Positions 31,893-44,907 of a DNA stretch of 64,000 nt are shown here, in pieces (position 1 is the first letter of the stretch; each line of letters starts with the position of its first letter). The DNA is from Ophiosphaerella korrae. Its lineage: Eukaryota; Ascomycota; Dothideomycetes; Pleosporales; Phaeosphaeriaceae. Under the pieces are notes generated by a model. It searched no databases and was not told the origin of the DNA. It saw only the letters and a list, made by a program, of their open reading frames with translations. The stretch covers positions 186,001 through 250,000 of the forward strand of contig JALNQF010000024.1 of NCBI GenBank assembly GCA_028456385.1. Reading direction: 5' to 3'. A program made the translations under genes and the position numbers.

Positions 31893-33846
31893 TCAGCACT
31901 GATATACAGAACTATTGGTGTGAACGGGTGTATCTATGTCTTGAGTCAGTATGTGCAAGGGGAGTGGGGAATTCGATTGCTGACTGACCTTGAAGCAGCC
32001 CAGTTGGTATAGGTCCTGCGTCAGGTTGTAGATTCTTTCTGCAGCTTTTGTCGCCTTCTGCCCGTAAATTTCGTAAATTTCATTACATGCATCTGTATCC
32101 CGGGGCAGGTAATTCAAAGCCTTGTAGAGTACAAGCACTGTTGCTTGCGATAACATGTCGACAAAGAGAGAAGTAGAGTCATACGGCTCAGAATCTGTAA
32201 CGGCACTCGATGATGCCGTTTGAATCTCTTCGTTTATTATGTCATCGAGTGCCCTGTGACGTGCGAGATAGTCAAGGGACCTGCGTTCGATGATACGTTC
32301 CACGTTGCATTGATTTCTGTGAGAGACGCTGCCGGCAAGTAGCGTGAGCCTAACGATGGATTTTGCGTAAGGTGACAAGAGCTTTTCTCTATTCTTAGTC
32401 ATAGCTGTCACTAAGAACTCCGTTTCGACTGATTGCTGATGTCGAAACGCCGGCTCTGGAGCTGGCAGGCGTGTGAGTATCTACTGGCATGTGTTAGAAA
32501 TTCACGTAGCCTTCGAAATAAAGCAATTTGTGATCGGTTCTTACCATTTGCTCATGCAGAACAACTGGCAAGCGGTTGACGAGACTTGAATAAAGATCGA
32601 GCGAATACGCTGTCCAGAATGTCCTTCTCCGCTCTTCAATCTCTACCCAAGAGAGTTTAGCCCATGGCGATGTCGGCCAGCTTTCCGGATTGTCAATCTC
32701 ATGTAGCTTTAGAAGATAAATTAGGCGGAAACAACGAGCAGCGCTAATCCAGCCCCTCTGAATGTTGATTTTGAGGATTTCATAGTTAGCTAATAGAAGC
32801 CAAGCTTGTACTAGTTCTATGGGAACTGCCTCATCTAATATATTTCTATCCCAAGTGTCTAGCATGCAGCGGGTGTGGTGATATAATGGGGACCAAAGAT
32901 GGTTGAATTGGCTACCCATAGATGCTGCGAACGTTCGCATAGCATTCTGTAAGCATATAAACGGCTCGTTTGGCTCAGATATTGCTCGTTCAGCAAGTGC
33001 ATAATAGCGACATTTGTTGATGATAGGAGCAAAGGGGTACACCCTTTCAAAGAATAGATCATCTCTGTACAGCATATTAGCTCCTAATACCCTATGAGCT
33101 AGAATATATAACATACAGATCTGCACATTCCAAATTCGACAACTGAACTACAGAGGAATTTGAGAGGAGAGTTTGTGCTGCAGCCTTGGGCTCATCTTGG
33201 GTTAAGCCATTACTGACGTTAAGAGGTGAGAAGGGTAATGTTGCTCCGGATATACTACTACCAGAAGCTGGCATAGAGAAGTAGGTAGGGTCTGGGACTA
33301 TTGGTAGGCCTTCAATATTGTTACTCCACTCCTTGCCAAAATTCAATGCAGGAATCGTAGGAGCCCACTGCGGGAGCGCGACAGATTCCAGATCACCGAT
33401 ATCTAGTGAGTTTACGGAGGCCAGAGGATTTTCTTCATCAGAGTTCTCTTCCCCAGGGTCACCTATCGCAGAAGGGGCTGGTTCCCACACCTGTGTTGTA
33501 TCTTCCTGCCCATCAGGCTGTGTATCCATTTCCTGGTGTTGTGTACCACCATTCAATTGGCGTTCTAGATAAGCTACTCGTGATTTTTTAATATCAGCTA
33601 TTATTCTATTGATTTTGTGTTATTGCGATACACACCTATCCGAGATTTCAAAGCGTTGACATGACCCTTCTTAGGACCCCGTGGCCGGCGGGCTGCGTTG
33701 GTTACGCATGAAATACCTAGGTCGTGGCATGTACCACATTGGGGTTGTCGCATATCACACCGCAGCTTGCGTGAGCGGCATTCCTCGCAGGCGAGCACAC
33801 TATGCGTTCGACGGTTCTTCGTCCGGTCTGGTGGGGTGTCGGTCAT
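31893..33846 (-). CDS. Zn2Cys6 transcription factor 3 (likely cluster regulator), 591 aa
   Basis: Four exons on the minus strand: 33846-33636, 33573-33117, 33064-32545 and 32480-31893. The introns (62, 52 and 64 nt; GTGTGT, GTATGT and GTAAGA donors) all keep phase and rebuild LKSRIAYLERQL, ADLDDLFFERVYPFAP and HEQMILTRLPAPEP. The zinc cluster is C-E-E-C-R-S-R-K-L-R-C-D-M-R-Q-P-Q-C-G-T-C-H near residue 20, then a short leucine-type linker, an acidic Ser/Pro-rich region and the fungal_trans domain from about residue 220, with EIEERRRTFWTAYSLDLYSS as core block. The 3' end is less certain: a donor-like GTCAGT after LGCFK might splice to a further exon. It lies between the oxygenase and the PKS, the natural candidate for the cluster activator. 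Confidence 0.88.
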
Positions 33847-36725
33847 CGTGGGTTAGGGTTGTCATTGCTACCGAAGAGTACAAGACGGGTTTATGTCCCC
33901 TTTAAACCTTCTCTCTGACGTAATGCCCTCGATACCAGCGCCGATTCAGTGCGTGTCACATTTACCAGTCGATATACACCAACTCTAAGCAGTAAAAAAG
34001 TGTAACTACAGTCGGTGGCTTGGCAACAGTAGTTTGCGTAGATGGCCCGCACACTGTATTGGGTTCAAGGGTTGGTTCAAGGGGCTGTGGATTGACACGT
34101 CACCGAGTGTTTCATGTCAAACCCTCTGTATTGTGTATTGAAATTAATGTTTTGATCCCGTTCTTATTCCATTGTGATGACTCTAGGAAATTAATTGGCT
34201 ACTTTATCTCGCTGCAGTGAGCAATTGAGTGTTTATCTCAGAGATGAGGTCTGATGGGCTCGCGATAGCACTGTCAGGTCAACAAGTTTATCAACTAGAC
34301 GTTCCGTTCAGAATATCTTTAGAGCTGTACCAAATGCGATGTATGTGAATACATAATGTATGCTCACGTATACTAACAATACTGCAAAGTATGGCCATAC
34401 GCACATATGGTCAGCAGGCCAATATTGAAAGCCTCTATATTTAAACACGTTCACGGCGCACGAGACAACAGTACCATAGTGTATTTAGAAACATGATATT
34501 GAGAAAATGGCTAAACAAACTTCTTAGGTCTTTTCAGAGAAGATAGATCTTCATTTCAAACACTTGGTGTCCTAGTTTATAGTGGGTATTCCAAAGAATG
34601 GAGTTCGAGTCAGGCTGTTGCTACCATATATACAAAGACGCAAAAATTGTAGATGAGTCAAAATAAGACTTTGAAGGGGAAAGAGATGATTCCTGTTTGG
34701 GTTCTGAAGAGATGGTATCTTTTCTAGAGGAAGGTTTCTTAAAGCAAAAGCTACCTCTTTGACCTCGCGATTTGGTCTAATTCTAGTTGGTATACTCAAA
34801 ATAGCGGATGCAATGGAGGCTCTCTGAAACACCACCAAAGACTAAGTCATCGTTTGCCAGTAACTTTCAAATTACGTAGAGCTCTATACAAACACCTTAG
34901 TCGGAACATTGGGGAATTAGGGAATCCAGGCCATCATTCAGGTGTTGAAAATAAAATTGTAATTAAATTCAATTCACGACCGTCCTGTATTTGAGCGGGT
35001 TGTAACAAAAACATAATTGGGGTACATGGTCTCACCTCATCCGCCTCATCCCATCCACTATTTCGGGGTATACGCACATTAGCTTGAGCCCCTGTTGAGA
35101 GTTAAGCCAGTAGGAGAATCAAAGATCTGCCATGTGGTTTCACTGATTCGGTAAACATTGCAAGGTATCTAAAGCAACGTGCCAACACCCTGTACCCCTC
35201 TATCCGACGGGAGGTACCGGTGGGCCTGATCAACACTTTCCTAAGTGGCTGTAGAACGCCTGACGATTGTGCATGAACTCTCCCAACCCGCCTCTGCAGT
35301 AAGATAGAATCAATCAGCACTATCCTAATGATGGGGAATGTCTGACAGATGTGGCTGCGAATCGTCTCAAACAGCCGCCTATGATTAGCCAGGTCTGAGT
35401 TCTAACCAACGTTTTTCGAATTGATGCAGCGTGGATGACGCATGTGGGGCCCATACCCCATTCCCGATACACACATTACCAGTGCGTATCTAGGTAACGT
35501 CCTTGCGCGCCCATGTGGCCCCCATGCAGAGCATAAGGAGGTGCTTAGTCCTCCTAAGCGCTAGCATGGCCCTGCATTCGTGCCCATGTGGCTGAGAAAA
35601 GCCTTTCTTTGGGTGCTTGGTGAGTCGAGACGGACTGCGCCAGCATTGGCGCTGCTAACCGCCACTATAATAGGTACCTAATCTTATGTTACAACGGTAG
35701 GAATGAATGAGGCCAAGATTGTGCCCCACTGGGCCGGAGATCACTCGCGTTCCGTAGCCTCCGCCGAATTCGCTAGCCCTTGTCTCTCGCTTAAGATATG
35801 GCTTTAGGCAGAAATTGGGGGTAGCTGGAAATTGGGCTCGGCCTTATCGAATTTCGATTTGTGAGTGGTAAGATCTAGGCCCATGTTCAGTATTGATCGA
35901 TTCAGAAAGTAATCGGAACCTTACACACTACACTTGTGAAAATAGTCGTACAATCCAAGCCTTGTAAGAGCCGGGAAGATTACTGGTCGAATTAGGTCGG
36001 AAAATCATTTTGAAGACCGCAAAAGGTTTCCATTTGATAGCATATTCTTATCCCAAGCCCATTATCATCCTTGGCTTGTCACGCACTGTACCGTTGTTTT
36101 TCTTAGATCTCGCCCCTAATTGAGAGCTCAGGCCTAATATGCTTCAACGCGACTATGTCTAGTACTTCTCGAGTGAAGTGCGTTTTCTGCAATTCGTCAA
36201 CAAATAACATGGACAGCTTTCAAATAGGTTAAGCTCTAATAGTCTTCACAGTGTCGAAATGGCCATGGTTCGTATGCCACTATGATTCCACCCTAAGACC
36301 AATGATATTGCCCTATCTGTAACATACAATGTGTTCTAAACGTTTTTCCCCTGTAAACATAATTGCTAAATAATGCTGAGTATCATCAATGGCGTGTTGC
36401 TATGTCGGCAGTTTCATACGGTGGCACGCAATCCCATCGCTGGGGTTCACTCGGTGTAATTATCTTGGCTGTTGATAGAGCGCAAAAATGTTGTCAGAAT
36501 GTGTTATCGGCGAAACATGACTGCATTATCGTTGCACAATTTACCCATCCTTAACCTTTCCGGCGTATCTAAAACATGTCTGAGATGACAAAAGAGACTC
36601 TGTAGATCAGCATCGCCTCCGGGAGTACAGTTTAAAAGATAGTCACTTGCGCAACAGTAACCCTAGAAGTAAACTTGTCATCAACTCCAACATTCTAATC
36701 AGAGACATTCATATCAGCATTCAAC
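33847..36725. other. 2.9-kb intergenic region upstream of the PKS
   Basis: Divergent gap between regulator 3 and the PKS. It is far longer than other gaps in the cluster. Only short frames occur (longest about 88 codons, at 34572-34838 minus), none resembling a known protein. Around 35430-35600 there is GC-richer sequence with repeated CCCATGTGG words and a small inverted repeat (GGAGGTGCTTAGTCCTCC). No terminal repeats or target duplications were recognised. It could hold regulatory sites, an unseen non-coding transcript or a decayed gene. Confidence 0.45.
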
Positions 36726-39700
36726 ATGGTACTCTCCCTTCCTCCTACAAGCAGCAAGGGCTTGACGCTCGTATTCGGACCCCAGGATCCGAACATTGAC
36801 AGTTCAGTCCTACGGGATCTCCGGAAGACGGTACTTGACGATCGCCGGCTACAATGGATTGTAGAGACGCTGAAAGGATTCCCTCAAGAATGGGAGAGAC
36901 TCACAAAGGTTCCCGACCTCGTCGAACCTCAAGGAATAGCACACATACAAGCCCTGCTCAACTGGATCAAGACGGGCACATTGAGTCAGGCTTTTCCTCT
37001 ACCAAACATACTAGTCACTCCATTGGTAGTGGCCATTCAATTGGCCCAATATACGCAGCTAGTGACCCTCCTGAATCCTAAGATTGGACCAAACGACAAG
37101 CTGCAGAAGACACTGAAGTACAACACAGAGACGGTCGGCTTGTGTACGGGGATCCTCAGTGCTTCAGCTGCCGCAAGCTCCGCGACTCTTTTAGAACTTG
37201 AAAAGCATGGGGCTGTCGCCATCCGTATGGCGATGGCCATCGGAGCCCTTGTTGATGCGGGAGACGCAGCAAGTAGCGGAGGATTGAAATGGCAGTCGCT
37301 AGCCGTTGGATGGACATCTTCAACTGGAGATGCTTCGATGGAAAAAGTTCTAAGGCAATTTCCTGAGGTATGTCGTACGAAAGGCCCTCGTTAGGTGCGA
37401 GGAAACTAACCGTTTTGGGATAGGCGTACCAGTCGGTCACCTCTGAGGCTCGGCTTGCCACCATCACCCTGCCAAAGACTGATGCAGCTAATCTCACCAA
37501 CCAGCTGAAGGAGGTTGGGCTTATATTCACCGAGACAGCATTACGCGGGCCATTCCACTGTGGAGGGCGAGTGAAGCATGCAGAATCCCTCCTGCAACTC
37601 TTCGACTCGGAGCCCTCGTTTCAATTCCCGGATCCTGTTCAGCTGGCCTTCTCTATCCGAAATGCCTACGGGGCAGCGATTGGGGTGGAAGACAAGCTCC
37701 ATCATGTCGCTAGCCGAGCAATGCTGACAGACAAGGCTGAATGGCACCAATTGTTCACAGCACTTCATGAAACAACCTCAACCCAACAGGCCTTCATCGC
37801 TTTTGGGAGTCAGCGCTTCTTGCCACAATGGTTCCTCAGAAAACACAGTTCGCAATTGTCACATGCTGCCAATATTGACTTCAAGTCTGGTAACTATCCG
37901 CCATCCTTGAATTCTCTTTTGAGTACCGCCCAAGACGATGCCATCGCCGTGGTTGGTATGGCCTGTCATTTCCCTGGCGGAAACGACCTCCACGAATTTT
38001 GGGACACGCTTTGTGCAGGACAGTCACAACACACGGAGGTGCCGTCACATCGTGTTGACTTCGAATACTCAACGTGGCGTGAGAACAAGGATGGGAAAAA
38101 GTGGTTTGGCAATTTTGTGCAAGACCATGACGCTTTTGACCACAAGTTCTTCAAGAAGAGCCCAAGAGAGATGGTATCGACAGACCCACAACACCGGTTA
38201 ATACTACAGGCAGCCTATCAAGCGGTTGAGCAATCGGGATACCTCAACGCGCCCGATGTAACTAAAAACGTTGGCTGCTTCGTTGGCATCGGAGTAACAG
38301 ACTACGAGGACAATGTTGCCTCTCATTCGGCGACTGCATATACCGCCACTGGAAACCTCAAAGCATTTGCCGCAGGAAAGATCAGCCATTTCTTTGGCTG
38401 GAGCGGCCCGAGTGTTACTATTGACACAGCATGCTCCTCCTCAGCCCTTGCTGTACACCACGCCATCAAAGCTATTCATTTTGGTGAATGCGATGCTGCC
38501 ATTGCCGGTGGCACAAGTATCATGACGAACCCAGAATGGTACCAAAACCTAGATGGCGCCTCTTTTCTCAGCCCTACAGGTCAATGTAAACCATTTGATG
38601 AAGCTGCCGATGGATACTGCAGAGGCGAGGGCGCGGGTGCCGTGTTTCTAAAGAAACTCTCATCGGCGATTGAGGACGGCGACCAGGTTTTGGGCGTCAT
38701 AAACGCTTCTTGCGTGAATCAAAACGAGAATTGTTCGGCGATCACTGCTCCAAGCGTCGCTTCTTTGTCAGCTGTATTTGAAAATGTTATCCGCAAAGCT
38801 GGCATCAGCCCAAAGCAAATCTCGGTAGTCGAAGCCCATGGCACTGGCACTACGGTTGGAGATCTGGCAGAATACGACAGCGTGCGCAAGGTGGTTGGTG
38901 GGCCGGGCCGAACTGAGCCTGTTTCTCTTGGTTCCGTCAAAGGTCTTATTGGCCACTTGGAGTGTGCGTCTGGCATTGCGGCTCTTATCAAGTTGCTGTT
39001 GATGCTCTACAACGGTGCCATTCCACCCCAACCAAGCTTCCGAAAGATTAGCGCCAGGCTCAAAGCAACTCCATCAGATAATATCGAAATCTATACCCAG
39101 CTAAAGCCTTGGGATTCTGGCTTTCGCGCGGCCCTGCTTAATAACTACGGGGCATCTGGTTCTAACGCATCACTTGTTGTTACCGATACGAAAGTTAATA
39201 ACACGCTCACGGTGGCCCCAGCCTCACAAAGCCGATATCCTTTCTGGTTTTCCGGTATCGATGGACGGTCCCTGCAAGCCTACGCGGCTAAGTTTGCCCG
39301 GTTTCTTCGTACGAGGCAAACGCAGGCAAATGACACCCGGTTCACTATAGCCAACTTATCGCTCTACTTAGCGCGCCAATCGAACCGATCACTCGGACAG
39401 GCTGTCATCTTCGGCTGTGCCACGGCTGACGAGCTCGAAGCTAGATTATCCAGTTTCGCTGAGGGGCGTGGGGGTGATCTTGCACCTAGTATACGCAGCG
39501 CCCCAAGGCCTGTGATACTTTGCTTCGGAGGGCAAAGGTCAGATTTCATTGGTCTGGAGCGCGAGGCCTACGATGGATTTAAACTGTTGCGTCCTCACTT
39601 GGATTATTGTCATGAGACAAGTATCGAGTTGGGACTAGGCGGCATCTTTCCGGCCATTTTCGAGAAGACGGCCCGAGCCAGCGTGGTGGAGCTGCAAGCA

Positions 39701-42700
39701 ATGCAGTTCTGCCTGCAGTATTCAGTCGCCCGATGCTGGATTGAGAGTGGGGTACAGGTCGCAGCTGTGGTTGGTCATAGCTTTGGTGAGCTAACAGCCT
39801 TGTGCATCTCGGGCACACTATCCATGAAAGACGCCCTGAAAACTGTTGCGGCACGTGCGAGAGCTGTGGAGCAAATATGGGGTGGGGATCGGGGCAGCAT
39901 GTTAGCTGTAACCGTTGACAACGATGCACCTGCAGAAACACTACAGCGGTTAGTGAACGCGGCTAATGTAGCAAATCCCGCAGAGCCGGCAGTTAACATT
40001 GCCTGCTACAACACCTCTCATAGTTTCACCCTAGCTGGTCCATCTAAAGCTATTGGTTTACTGAATGAGCGCATTTCGGCTACTCCGTCTATGAAGGCGA
40101 AGCCGCTGGAGGTAACCCACGCCTTCCATTCAGCATTGGTTGATCCACTCATCCTAGAGCTTGAGAAAGTGGCAGAAGATGTGATCTTCCGCGAGCCTGT
40201 CATTGCGCATGAGAGGGCTACCAAGCAAGCTGTAGATGGCTCGATCTCTAAACACTTTGATTTTGTTTCTCACATGAGGGACCCTGTCTACTTCGACCAT
40301 GCTGTCCAGCGACTGGCGTCTCGGTACCCTTCTAGCATCTGGATTGAGGCCGGCTCTGCATCCGGGATTACCAACTTGGCAAAATCCGCGTCCAAGGGGC
40401 TGGGCCAGATGAGTTTCCAGAGTCTGAACATCACCAGCCCAGGCGCCGTTCAGAACGTCACAGATGCCACTGTAAACCTGTGGAAAGAGGGACTCAACTT
40501 TTCCTTCTGGTCGCATTTTAAGCAGACACCAAACCGTGCTTTACTTCTACCGCCATATCAGTTCGAAAAATCCCGGCATTGGCTTGAGCGAAAGAAGCAA
40601 CTGCTCACAGATGTGACACTTGCATCCGCACCAACCCCTTTCCAAGAGTCTCCCAAGGGAATATGGACTTTTCTGGGCTACGTGGATACAGGCAAATACC
40701 ATGCACACTTTCAAGTAAACACCAAATCCGAGGAGTTTCTGGAATATGTTCGCGCCCATGTGATCGTACAATCAGCGCCCATTTGTCCCAGCATGTTCCA
40801 ACAAGTCATCGCCAGGGACGCTCTAAAGAGCTTAATGGGTGATGAATATATGCTACCAGAGCTCCAGGATATGGAGAGTGATGCGCCTCTTTGTGTTGAT
40901 GAGTCAAGATTGGTCTGGCTCGATGCAGAGAGGACGGAAGACGACCCTAATACCTGGGAGTTCCGCATTACAAGTACTGGAGCAACTGGAAATGCTGACC
41001 TCGACACCGTTCAGCATGTCACAGGCCGCATCCTGTTTCGAACGCCAAGCGACTCTATCCAGGACTTCGCTAAGTATGAGCGTCTGGTGGATCGACGACG
41101 CGCTCTTGCCTTGCTCGATGGGCAAGACGCAGATCAGGTCATACAGGGCAGTCGAAATATCTACAAAGCGTTTTCGGGTGTGGTACAGTACAATCACGAA
41201 GACTACAAATGCCTGCAAAAGCTGGCTGCGGGGGGCAAGGAGTCAGCCGGACGTCTCGTGAAACAGGACGGAAAAAATACTATTCTAAGCGTGGGACTTG
41301 GGGATGCATTCTGCCAAGTCGCTGGCATCTATTTGAACTGCATGACTGACATTGGAAATGGCAAAATGTTTTTGTCAAATCGCGTTGACCACTGGATCCG
41401 GTCTCCCAACGTCCCGGCTGATGAACGACCTGAACGATGGGAAGTATACGCGAGACATCATCAGCCTTCTTCCAAGGAGTATGTGAGTGACCTATTCGTC
41501 TTCGATCAGGTCGATGGAAAGTTAGTCTGGGTTATCCTAGGCCTCCACTTTGTTGAGGTGTCTATATCTGCCATGTCCCGGCTCTTGAGTCGAGGATCTA
41601 AGGCCGCTCCATCTCCTACCTCGTCATTATCACTCATCCCCCAGACCACTTCACCATCAGATAAGGGTATCACTAGCAAGAGTAAATCAGCGCTACATAA
41701 GGCTGCCAAGTCTACTAAGTCTACCAAAGTGAGCAAGAAGAAGTCAGCTACGAAGTCCACAACCAGCGACACCCTAAGCCGTGTTAGTCGACTATTTTGT
41801 ACCATGCTCGGCCTAGAGCCCAATGATGTCCGGCTTGATTCTGATCTCGTTGAACTCGGCATCGACTCTCTGTTAGCTATGGAGGTTGCTCGGGAGGTAG
41901 AAAAGGAGTTTACTATCAAACTCCAATTGGACGAGCTCATGGACATGACAGATGTCCGAAGCTTGGTCAACGGTATCCAAACCAATCTTGGATCTTCTGA
42001 GTCAGAGATGTCTCTCTCTGAAGTTGACGAGAGTAGTAACGCTTCTGAGGTGTCAACAGCTAGCACCCCACGAACACCACCAGATGAAGGATCTGATTAC
42101 CTCGAGGACAGCGTCACAGCTTCTGGAAAGAAAAATGATCATCTAGCCATTAGTAGTCGTCTTGAAGCTATTGGTCGTATCCCGGCGAGCTCTATCACCG
42201 ACACGTTCACCGAGACGCGACTATTGACTGATCAATTCATCAAGCAAAGCAATCTTGCTGGATATTCAAATCACGTCCAGCCACGACTAACCGAACTAGT
42301 CGTCGTTTACACCCTCGACGCATTCGAGGAGCTGGGGTGCGCCCTTCGTAGTGCACAGGCCGGGGAAACATTTGACCGCATATCTCATCTTCCCAAGCAT
42401 AAACAAGTCGTCGACGTTCTATATGGTCTACTTGAAAAGGCTCGTCTGGTAGATCTTCACGGCGATTCTGTCACTCGAACAGCGGTTTCTGCGCCACGCA
42501 AGTCTGCATCGAAACTACTCCAGGAACTCTTGCGCGACTATCCCGAACACTCTTACGATCACAATCTCACAAGTTTGACCGGGACAAAGCTAGCAGATTG
42601 CCTCGTTGGTAAGACTGAGGCTATCCAGCTTATTTTTGGCTCCGCCGAGGGCCGTGAGCTCGCCTCAGGGATGTATGGAAAGTCACCGATCAATGTAGCC

Positions 42701-44646
42701 TGGATCGACCAACTGAAGTACTTCTGGGAGCAACTTTTGTCCCGTATCCCACAAAATCAGCGAGAGCCAATTAATATCCTGGAAATGGGTGCAGGCACTG
42801 GTGGTACAACAGCAGGGATTTTGCCGCTCCTGGCCCAGTCCGGCATACCAATCACGTATACTGCAACAGACATTTCCCCTAGTCTGGTAGCAGGGCTGCG
42901 GAAGCGGTTCAAGGAGTACCCTTGGATGCGTTTTGAAATTGTTGATATCGAGAAGAACCCACCAAGCAAACTCTTGGGAAGCCAGCATGTGGTGTTGGCA
43001 ACTAACTGCGTCCACGCAACACGCAGCCTTGCCATTACTACTAAAAACATCCACCGCATCCTTCGTCCCGATGGCTTCCTTATCATGCTGGAAATGACAG
43101 AGGCGGTGCCTTGGGTAGATTCGGTCTTTGGTTTGGTGGAAGGCTGGTGGCTCTTCAACGACGGCCGACAACATGCCCTGGCCCAACCCGAAGTGTGGGA
43201 GAAGACACTGCGCGCTAATGGATACGGCCATGTTGACTGGACTGATGGACACCTGCCTGAGAACTCCATTCAGCGCATAATCATCGCTCTGGCCTCTGGT
43301 CAGCCACTTAGCCGGGTACCTATACCCCCTCTACCTTCTTCAAATCATGCGGCTAACTCAGGTGCACGTCAAGTGGTAATCGATTCCCTTGTTGAGAAAC
43401 ATACCCAAGGATTCCACGCCCCATCCAAATCATCTGTCTCGCTCAAATCAAACGATTCCTGTCGCCATGTACTAGTCACGGGCGCTACTGGTAGCTTAGG
43501 CTCACAACTAGTCGCGCATATCGCATCACAACCTAATGTACGGAAAGTAATTTGCTTAAACAGAATGAGTAGCTCTGATCCGACTACTCGGCAACTTGAG
43601 GCCCTCCGATCACGAGGCCTGCTTGACAACGACATTATATCCAAACTTGAATTTCTGGAGACCGATTCCTCGGCAGTCAAGCTAGGCCTCCCAACCAGCG
43701 ACTATCAATACTTAATCAATAATGTCACTGACGTGGTCCACAATGCCTGGGCAATGAGCATGACGCGCCCGGTGCGCGGCTTTGAGCCTCAATTCAAAAC
43801 TATGCGAAATCTCATCGATTTGTGTTGCGATTGCGCGAGCACACGCCAGCCCGGTACTCTCAAGGTTGGATTCCAATTCATCTCATCTGTTTCAGTCGTA
43901 GGCTATCACCCGTTGCATAGTGGCAATGCGGTCGTTCCCGAAGAGAGGGTCAACGCAGACTCTGCTCTGCCCATGGGCTACGCCGACGCGAAGCTCATCT
44001 GCGAACGCATGCTTGCTAAGACGTTACACAAACATCCAGACGACTTTCGCACCATGTCTGTGAGAGTCGGCCAAGTTTCGGGTTCGAAATCTAATGGCTA
44101 CTGGAACCCTGTAGAGCATTTGGTGCACTTGATAAAATCGTCGCACACGCTTGGTGTTCTTCCAGATCTTGCCGGCGTAAGTTACCTCTCAATTACCAAA
44201 CAATACTCTTGCTGACATTAATATTGCAGGTTCTATCATGGTGCCCGGTCAACGACGTCGCGGCGACGCTTGGAGAGTTGCTGCTGGGAGAGCAGCCGGC
44301 ATATCCAATTTACCAAATCGAAAATCCCAACCGGCAACCCTGGCCCGAGATGATATCAATTCTCTCAGATGCGCTCAATATTCCGCGTGAGAAAGTTGTT
44401 CCTTACTATGAATGGCTACGCGCCGTCCGACAATTTTCCCCAAGTTTGGCAAGTTCAGAGAACCCAGCAGCGTTGTTGGGAGAATTCTTTGACATCGATT
44501 TCGTGCGTATGTCATGCGGGGGAGTCATATTGGACACAAAGCATAGCCGAGAGCATTCGCCGACTCTTAGGAGTGTTCCCGCGATTGATAGAGAGCTAGT
44601 CTTCAAGTACGTTCAAGCGTGGAGGGATTCAGGATTTTTGCGATAG
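36726..44646 (+). CDS. Non-reducing polyketide synthase with C-methyltransferase and reductive release (SAT-KS-AT-PT-ACP-CMeT-R), 2603 aa
   Basis: Iterative type I PKS expected to make a C-methylated aromatic aldehyde, as methylorcinaldehyde synthases (TropA, AspKS1) and citrinin-type PKSs do. Exons 36726-37367, 37424-44176 and 44230-44646; introns of 56 nt (GTATGT...GATAG) and 53 nt (GTAAGT...TGCAG) keep phase. Domains: SAT with Cys140 in VGLCTG; KS about 385-800 with Cys551 (DTACSSS), His686 (EAHGTGT) and His725; AT with Ser1000 in GHSFGE; PT about 1290-1600 with His1326 and Asp1536 (RVDHW); one ACP with Ser1696 in GIDSLLAME; CMeT with SAM motif EMGAGTGGTT near 2000; terminal NAD(P)H thioester reductase with VTGATGSLGS near 2230 and the Tyr-Lys pair YADAK near 2400. 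A Ser/Lys-rich linker precedes the ACP. All catalytic residues checked are present, so it looks functional. Chain length and methylation pattern cannot be read by eye. Confidence 0.95.
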
Positions 44647-44907
44647 ATGGAGTTAGAACCACTACTTTATGTGTCCTTCATCCTATATTTTCAGTCATGT
44701 TGCATGTACCCGTCCACCATGTTTGATACTTCAACCTTCATATGTTGCGATTCACTTGTAGCTATCACTCGGAAAGTTTACAGTTCAAATGTGACTTATG
44801 GTCACTTCTGATTTCGATTCGTTCTTGTACGTGACGGTTCGAGATGCCTCAAATACTACTGACTACCGGCTTAAGTCGCAAGGCAAGAACTTGGCGTTGC
44901 TAGACAA
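44647..44907. other. Convergent boundary between PKS cluster and conserved genes
   Basis: 261 bp between the PKS stop and the stop of the dynamin-like gene. It marks the likely right edge of the cluster. No repeat seen. Confidence 0.45.

Noticed and set aside
34000..36700. A hidden P450 (TropD-like) gene in the PKS upstream gap
   Set aside because: No heme-binding FxxGxRxCxG-like motif was noticed in the short frames; a profile search would be needed to exclude a decayed copy.
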